44,999 bases of DNA, taken from contig JAFVBR010000020.1 of assembly GCA_017479885.1 (NCBI GenBank), forward strand, positions 1-44,999. The letters run 5' to 3'. Source of the stretch: Paludibacteraceae bacterium. Its GTDB lineage: Bacteria > Bacteroidota > Bacteroidia > Bacteroidales > Paludibacteraceae. The notes under the pieces are model-generated. The model had not been told where the DNA came from and ran no database searches. It was given only the letters and a program-made list of their open reading frames with translations. Position 1 is the stretch's first letter; the number at the start of each line of letters is the position of its first letter. The position numbers were made by a program, and so were the translations under genes. Below, piece after piece: positions 40,550 to 44,999 of the stretch.

Positions 40550-42911
40550 AACCTAATATGTTGTATGTCTTATTGTCTTTGATTATATATATACTGCCAT
40601 CCAGAATGACTTTTCGGACTGTGTTGTCCTTATTTCTAATGTCTTCAACCTGTGTGTCAACTTCGGAATATACAGCACGCAGTTGTTTGAACACCATCTC
40701 ATATTGTCCTTCATCTGCCGTGGCATCAATCTGAATCCTGATGCCCGAGAAGTTTATTGGAAAGACAGCGATGTCCGTTCCGAGCAGTTCGGTTAGGGGA
40801 ATGCGAATCGTAGTCTCTTCTGCCGGCAGCGATGGTACGGAATACTGTTTGGTGTCGTTGTTGCGGGTGTTGATGCTTATGTTGAGACTTGTTATAGGCA
40901 TATTGCGTTTTTCAACTACAAACTCTATAGCCTCCGGCAGTCCGTATATGCTGACAGAAGGAGTGATGTTTATGAGGGGTGTACGGCTTTTCTTGTATTT
41001 GAACCCGAGTGTGCTGCCTTCTGCCGACGGAGTGAGCGATATGGTACTTACTGAAGAAGTGGTTGTAGGTGTCCAATTATCGTTAGCAGAAGTGAAGTCT
41101 GCGAGGGGAAGAGTCGGCTGGTCGGCAGTCTCCACAGTGACATATAGTGAATCGGTTGCTCCGTTGAGGGTGCCGTAAATCCACGTGCCTCCGTTGCTCA
41201 CGCCCGTTATGTAGCCGTTTTCATCAACAGGGCAGATGCCTGCATCGGTGCTTTCCCATGTCAAGGCTGATGAGAGCAGTGTCTGTTTCACTCCTTCCGA
41301 CTCTGTCTCCACCTCAATACAGTATCTGTGGCTGTTGTCTATCCATACTGAGTCAAGACGGAATGCGGGAGCAGAACTCTCCAACGCAACAACCGGAATG
41401 TCAAGTCGGCCTTTGCCATAGGTGGCGGTCAGTGTGCCGCTTCCCAAGCATACGAATTTGCCGTCAGGCGTGATATATCCGACTTCGGGAGGACATGAGA
41501 GAGTGACATCTGCAAAGTCCTTCTTTATCAGTACCCCGTATTGGTTGTAAACATTGAATAAAGGCCGGCTGACACAATAACGCGGGAGACTTATCTGTTT
41601 GGTCGAAGATGACAGAGCGGTTGCCTCATTGTCATCAGGAGCAGTGCTTATCACCCACAGACCGTTGCTTACTGCTCGCGGATTGCCTTCGGTAGTCTTG
41701 TTCCGGACATTGCCGTGTAGTAGCAGTTGTGCCGAGCCGCCGCCGTCCATACCTGCCGCCCATGTGGCTCCGCTGTTCTTCAGCATGCCGCACATCTCGG
41801 CTGTGTAGTTTCCCGGGGTCTCCGATACGAGCAGCCACAGCCTGTTGCCTTCGTTGTTGGTGGCAATCATGGTGCGCGGATAGTTCCTGTTGTTGTATTC
41901 CTCGTTGGTGTTTCTTACTGTCAAGTTGCCGTTAGCCATCACAAGGCAGTTGCCTGTCACCATTTGCATTATGTGAGGTGTGATGCTGTCGCCAGACCCT
42001 GTATCCTCAGGCATGAGGGTGGAACTGTACATGCCGAGATACAATTGGAAAGTGTCACCTACAGCAGTAATGCATTTATTTATGCGTGTCTTGCCTTTGC
42101 CCCTGCCCTGCAGAGCGCCCGTGTAGCCTGTGAGCTGTGTGCCGCCCGTCTGATTGATGGATTTCACTACACATGTCATGGTGTCGTTTATACTCCACGG
42201 CTTGCCGTCTGCCGGCTCGAATATCACTTCTATCGCTGTGTCCGGAATACTGCGGGTCGGAACGCCTATATATCTGTTGAATATAGTTATCTCGTTTGCG
42301 TAGGCATTGACTCTGGTTCGGTTGCAGTCACGAATGGCGTAACTCTTGCTGTCCTTTATCAGTCTGCCGTTCCATGTCATGTTTCTTATGAAGGCTTTGC
42401 CTGCATCGTCTATCATAACGAAGCCGCGGTCTCCGTGGACTATGCTGCCGTCGGCATTGTAGGCATAGTTCCAGTCGTCTGGTTCGGTCAGCAGCATCCC
42501 GTCTTTGGCTGAGCCGGCAAAGGGTTGGTTGAGCAGGCCTTCGTTATGTCCTGTGTTTTGTGATGTGACCACCCAGAAGTTGCAGTTTACGGCACCTATC
42601 GGACGATGTCCTGCCGAGTCGATGCGTTGCTGTGTGTTCGCCAGCTTTTCGGTAGTGCCGAGACGGTCTTGTCCGGGGTTTTCTTCTATCTTTATATACG
42701 GATTCCTAAGGTCGGTCTCAAGCATATAAAGTTTGTGGAGAGTGGATCCCATACGTACATCAAACCTCACATAGTCGGTCCCAGGTCCGACAGTGTAGTG
42801 TTCAAGGGTGTCAACCGGATATTGTTTGCCGTTGATGTCAATAGTGCCTGACTGGGCATATAGACAATATGCACTGATAATCAAGCATAAGAGGAAGGCG
42901 GATTTTTTCAT
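40536..42911 (-). CDS. Secreted phosphodiester glycosidase (NAGPA/DUF2233 type)
   Basis: 791 residues from ATG 42911, with a signal peptide (MKKSAFLLCLIISAYCLYAQ). The N-terminal half (about 60-435) is the phosphodiester glycosidase (NAGPA) domain: GAVNCNFWVV, NRTRVNAYANEITIFN, PRTMIATNNEGNRLWLLVSE, GATWAAGMDGGGSAQLLL and RAVSNGLWVIS. In animals this fold removes GlcNAc from phosphodiesters; bacterial members are linked to wall or exopolysaccharide phosphodiesters. An Ig-like region and a beta-sandwich (LPLADFTSANDNWTP, carbohydrate-binding-like) follow. The C-terminal tail (RKVILDGSIYIIKDNKTYNI) is of the same type as that of the amylase. It has its own promoter and is coupled to the AmpG-like permease. 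Confidence 0.88.
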   Translation of the reverse strand: MKKSAFLLCLIISAYCLYAQSGTIDINGKQYPVDTLEHYTVGPGTDYVRFDVRMGSTLHKLYMLETDLRNPYIKIEENPGQDRLGTTEKLANTQQRIDSAGHRPIGAVNCNFWVVTSQNTGHNEGLLNQPFAGSAKDGMLLTEPDDWNYAYNADGSIVHGDRGFVMIDDAGKAFIRNMTWNGRLIKDSKSYAIRDCNRTRVNAYANEITIFNRYIGVPTRSIPDTAIEVIFEPADGKPWSINDTMTCVVKSINQTGGTQLTGYTGALQGRGKGKTRINKCITAVGDTFQLYLGMYSSTLMPEDTGSGDSITPHIMQMVTGNCLVMANGNLTVRNTNEEYNNRNYPRTMIATNNEGNRLWLLVSETPGNYTAEMCGMLKNSGATWAAGMDGGGSAQLLLHGNVRNKTTEGNPRAVSNGLWVISTAPDDNEATALSSSTKQISLPRYCVSRPLFNVYNQYGVLIKKDFADVTLSCPPEVGYITPDGKFVCLGSGTLTATYGKGRLDIPVVALESSAPAFRLDSVWIDNSHRYCIEVETESEGVKQTLLSSALTWESTDAGICPVDENGYITGVSNGGTWIYGTLNGATDSLYVTVETADQPTLPLADFTSANDNWTPTTTSSVSTISLTPSAEGSTLGFKYKKSRTPLINITPSVSIYGLPEAIEFVVEKRNMPITSLNISINTRNNDTKQYSVPSLPAEETTIRIPLTELLGTDIAVFPINFSGIRIQIDATADEGQYEMVFKQLRAVYSEVDTQVEDIRNKDNTVRKVILDGSIYIIKDNKTYNILGYEIK

Positions 42912-42947
42912 GTTTGTGTGTTTTTGTATGGTTTTGATTCTCGAGTG

Positions 42948-42979
42948 CAAAGGTAATAATAATTTTGCAGACGTGCAAG
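42948..42979 (-). promoter_or_regulatory. Promoter of the phosphodiester glycosidase-permease unit
   Basis: Minus strand: CTTG (42976-42979, one base off TTTG), 20 bases, TACCTTTG (42948-42955). The predicted start near 42941 gives a 30-base leader and excludes an upstream in-frame start at 42986. Confidence 0.65.
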
Positions 42980-43011
42980 AATACACAAGGTGCTCCTGAA
43001 AGTTGTTTTAG

Positions 43012-43054
43012 AAAAAAGAGGCTGTCAAACAAAACTTGTCAGACAGCCTCTTTC
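43012..43054 (-). terminator. Rho-independent terminator behind the lost secreted-protein gene
   Basis: A 12-bp perfect GC-containing stem (AAAGAGGCTGTC at 43015-43026 and its complement at 43042-43053) with a 15-base loop and a T6 run on the minus strand. It begins 3 bases after the stop of the C-terminal stub. Confidence 0.85.
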
Positions 43055-43056
43055 TT

Positions 43057-43155
43057 TTATCTCACCTCTGTTCCTGTCAGTGTGAATTTCCTTCCATCCG
43101 GATCAAACAGGTAGATATTGCCGTTCTCAAGAACCTTCTTTGCTTTGGACTGAAA
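43057..43155 (-). pseudogene. C-terminal stub of a lost secreted protein
   Basis: A minus-strand frame ending at TAA (43057-43059) reads SKAKKVLENGNIYLFDPDG followed by RKFTLTGTEVR. This is the short K.(L/I)..G.IY....G..Y...G.. tail found at the ends of the amylase and the phosphodiester glycosidase here, and common in Prevotella exported proteins. Upstream in the same frame only about 22 unremarkable residues precede a stop near 43204, and no start codon suits a gene. With the terminator intact behind it, this looks like the 3' end of a gene whose body was deleted. Boundaries on the 5' side are approximate. Confidence 0.6.
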
Positions 43156-43204
43156 AAGAATAGCTAACTCTATTTTATAAACTTGTGAAATTATAGCACC
43201 AGTA

Positions 43205-43915
43205 CTATTGGTAAATTAATGTATCCGTCTTTGTGAAGTCAATATTGTCAAAATCGTGTTCTTTACCAATAATATAAGCTGGCTGTAGGCCAATAAATAC
43301 TTCATCAATACCTTCTTGAGGAGGAATATACGCGAGTTTCAAACGATTTTTTTTATCAGATACCCATACTTGCGGCAGGGCATTATTTACCGCTGCTGTC
43401 AGTTTGACATCATATACATCTTCAGCAATATGTGTTATTCTGTTTGTATTAGCATTCTGACCATAAGCACAATAACGGGGAGCATTATCATGGAAATAGT
43501 AGTTAACTACTTGTGTGCCAAGCGTTCGCAAAAGATAATCTTTTGCGTAATTTAGTTTTCCTGAATGTTCATGTATAAAATAGAATCGGTATTTTGAAGT
43601 GTCTGCATTATTTAGAAAAAGTCTGCAGTCATTACTCAAACATTCCGTGCATGCGCCACACCCCGGACTATATACTACTACCGTCTTATAATGAGTGGTA
43701 TCTTTAATTAATATTTCGCGTAATGTGTCAATAGTGAGAGGTGTGAAGTCGGGGTATCTCTGCACTGCAGTAGCAAAATCCTTTTTTGTCTCGTTGGTAA
43801 TAACAATACATGAATTGCATAGTATAATTAGAACGTTTATACAACTCAAAAACCAACTCTTACTTGGTTTATATTTCGTAAGAGAACTTTGCAACATATT
43901 CATTATTCTCATCAT
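43205..43915 (-). CDS. Exported thioredoxin-like protein with CGAC motif, function unknown
   Basis: 236 residues. A hydrophobic N terminus (about 20-38, WFLSCINVLIILCNSCIVI) acts as a signal or anchor; the Cys pair NSC could be a lipobox, although the preceding residues are poor. At about residue 84-93 VVVYSPGCGACTECL gives a CGAC active-site-like motif after a thioredoxin-type strand, with a further Cys nearby (NDCRLF). Later segments (RFYFIHEHSGKLNYAKDYLLRTLG, ALPQVWVSDKKNRLKLAYI) fit the rest of such a fold, including a P before the strand. The gene is AT-richer than its neighbours and lies between a gene stub and a defective IS, so recent acquisition is possible. Confidence 0.65.
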   Translation of the reverse strand: MMRIMNMLQSSLTKYKPSKSWFLSCINVLIILCNSCIVITNETKKDFATAVQRYPDFTPLTIDTLREILIKDTTHYKTVVVYSPGCGACTECLSNDCRLFLNNADTSKYRFYFIHEHSGKLNYAKDYLLRTLGTQVVNYYFHDNAPRYCAYGQNANTNRITHIAEDVYDVKLTAAVNNALPQVWVSDKKNRLKLAYIPPQEGIDEVFIGLQPAYIIGKEHDFDNIDFTKTDTLIYQ

Positions 43916-43950
43916 TTTGTTCTATATAAAAGTCCAAAATTGTTCACTAC

Positions 43951-44640
43951 TGTCCACTAAAAATGGACGATTAAAAATTTAAGTCAAACAATAACGGTTC
44001 ACTTGAATCAAGGCGTTCTTTGTCATTTTGAAAATTAGTTTGGTCAAGCAAGTCTCGCAGGTGCATTTTTGTGGTCAATGACACACTCAAAACCTGTAGA
44101 AGCTCATAAGTTGAAAGTGTCGGTTTCATATCGTGCTGCACAATCGCCACAAGACATAATGTGATGACGGCAACATACACTTGTATCTTGACAGCATTGA
44201 GTGATGTGCCGTAAAAATGCTTTATCTTCAAATGCTGTTTGAGCCACTTGAAAAACAGCTCAATCTGCCAGCGGTTATGGTACAATTCTGCAACCTCCAA
44301 TGCGGACAAATCAAAGTTATTGGTCAGAAAAAGAAACTCACGTTCGTTCTCTGCATCCCAATATCTGATAAGTCTCAAAGACTCCGGATAATCTCGCTGC
44401 TGATAGTAACCTATAAATTGTATTGTGCTGTCTGATAATACATTCAGTGGCAATTTGCGTTTCCATGACGAGCGTTTGTACCGTACATTCTTCTTGGCTC
44501 TGACAACAAAGGTTGCACCTAATTTATTGATGGCATACAAGCGTGCATAATCATTGTAACCTCGGTCAAAGATGTAGTTTTCGCAGTAATAAACTAATTT
44601 TCAATAAGTCAAAGAACAATATTCTGATTTTTAGTGGACA
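43951..44640 (-). mobile_element. Internally deleted IS4-family element with both inverted repeats
   Basis: A 690-bp element bounded by perfect 14-bp terminal inverted repeats, TGTCCACTAAAAAT at 43951-43964 and its complement at 44627-44640. Inside is only the C-terminal half of the transposase. Intact relatives of this DUF4372-plus-DDE type are near twice this length, so roughly the N-terminal half was lost. I see no clear target-site duplication (CTAC on the left against CTAA on the right). Confidence 0.85.
43971..44600 (-). pseudogene. IS4-family DDE transposase, N-terminally deleted
   Basis: About 209 residues readable from 44600 to the TAA-type stop at 43971. It keeps the second catalytic Asp (YIFDRGYNDYARLYAI, codon 44565-44567) and the E block (YHNRWQIELFFKWLKQHLKIK, matching Y-x2-R-x3-E-x6-K), followed by TSLNAVKIQVYVAVITLCLVAI. 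The first Asp and the DUF4372 N-terminal domain (together about 180 residues) are missing. There is no good start codon; a TTG at 44540 is internal. It cannot be active in cis but could be mobilised by an intact relative through its inverted repeats. Confidence 0.88.
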
Positions 44641-44762
44641 CTAATGATAAAAAATACTTTCTCATATCACTGCAGATTTATTATAGTTGGCCTACTGCGT
44701 GGGCGGCAAGCGAACTCTCTTTGTTTTCTAAAGTGCAGTCATTATCTGCTGATACTAACGGC

Positions 44763-44999
44763 TTACTGTCGCCTCCAATATTCGGTGATTCGGCTGCGGG
44801 AGGTGATTACCATCTTTGAATATACACCCTGTGTGTAAAAGTAACTCAAACTATCGGTAACCATTATCATACTGTCTTCCGTCGGGGTCTGAACAACAGG
44901 AGCAAAACCTGACAATGTGTATTTTCCATTCTGCAGCAACTGAGGCTGATAGCAACGGAAAAACACATTAAAATTTTCATCATCATCCATGCTTACAAT
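44763..44999 (-). CDS. Unknown protein, C-terminal part (gene enters from beyond the window)
   Basis: The minus-strand frame is open at the right edge of the window, so the 78 visible residues are probably the end of a longer protein. It reads DDDENFNVFFRCYQPQLLQN, GKYTLSGFAPVVQTPTEDSM, and ends in a polar stretch (ITSRSRITEYWRRQ) that may be altered by the nearby IS event. I do not recognise the family. A plus-strand frame across 44634-44819 ending FGDSAAGGDYHL competes for the same DNA, so the coding strand is uncertain. Confidence 0.35.
   Translation of the reverse strand: MVSMDDDENFNVFFRCYQPQLLQNGKYTLSGFAPVVQTPTEDSMIMVTDSLSYFYTQGVYSKMVITSRSRITEYWRRQ

Noticed and set aside
41727-42512. 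Plus-strand open frame of 261 codons
   Set aside because: Antisense to the catalytic domain of the phosphodiester glycosidase; no motifs.
44634-44819. Plus-strand frame ending LLSPPIFGDSAAGGDYHL
   Set aside because: The ending resembles right-handed beta-helix proteins and may be a remnant, but the frame starts inside the IS end, is only 61 codons, and competes with a minus-strand frame; too weak to annotate.

Overview
The window looks like chromosomal DNA of a gut or oral Bacteroidales bacterium, most probably Prevotella-like. The reasons are: promoters of the Bacteroidota type (TTTG, 19-21 bp, TAnnTTTG) at eight places; secreted proteins ending in Prevotella-type C-terminal tails and T9SS type A sorting domains; an uppS-bamA-ompH-ompH envelope order typical of the group; and short intergenic tandem repeats common in these genomes. 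I have not run any database search; names rest on motifs and on recognised family features.

Layout, left to right. 1-6844 (+): a starch locus, with the 3' part of a giant multi-module starch-binding-like surface protein and a GH13 alpha-amylase family enzyme, ending at a palindromic terminator. 7035-15989 (-): a long envelope-biogenesis run driven from a clear promoter at 16098-16129. It reads outer-membrane barrel protein, uppS, bamA, two ompH/skp paralogues, a newly noticed 39-residue small protein, an MFS transporter, murF and a coiled-coil membrane protein. 16186-22601 (-): polysaccharide genes (DUF7033-like deacetylase, WecA/MraY-like sugar-phosphate transferase, CapD/FlaA1-like nucleotide-sugar dehydratase) with an ABC-F ATPase among them. 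22838-25282 (+): panB, a CapA-like phosphoesterase and a hypoxanthine-type phosphoribosyltransferase. 25279-27853 (-): a Usp-like protein, an orphan periplasmic binding lipoprotein, engB and tRNA-Val(UAC). 28165-29661 (+): a CstA-family transporter whose end overlaps the convergent PAP2 phosphatase gene.

30395-38257 (-) is the most distinctive region: two paralogous IgGFc-binding-like, PKD-containing T9SS cargo proteins flank an OmpA-family protein made of a Lys/Gln-rich coiled coil, a beta-barrel, carboxypeptidase-regulatory-like domains and a peptidoglycan-binding OmpA domain. The three genes are tightly spaced and probably form one transcript. 38373-42911 (-): pssA, an AmpG-like MFS permease and a phosphodiester glycosidase (NAGPA/DUF2233 type), the last two overlapping and likely coupled.

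The right edge (43012-44999) is a degraded, AT-richer patch. It holds the C-terminal stub of a lost secreted protein with its terminator intact, a secreted thioredoxin-like CxxC protein, an internally deleted IS4-family element that keeps both inverted repeats, and the end of another unknown gene. Short repeat arrays and palindromes recur in the spaces between genes; two arrays 23 kb apart share the same 11-bp unit.
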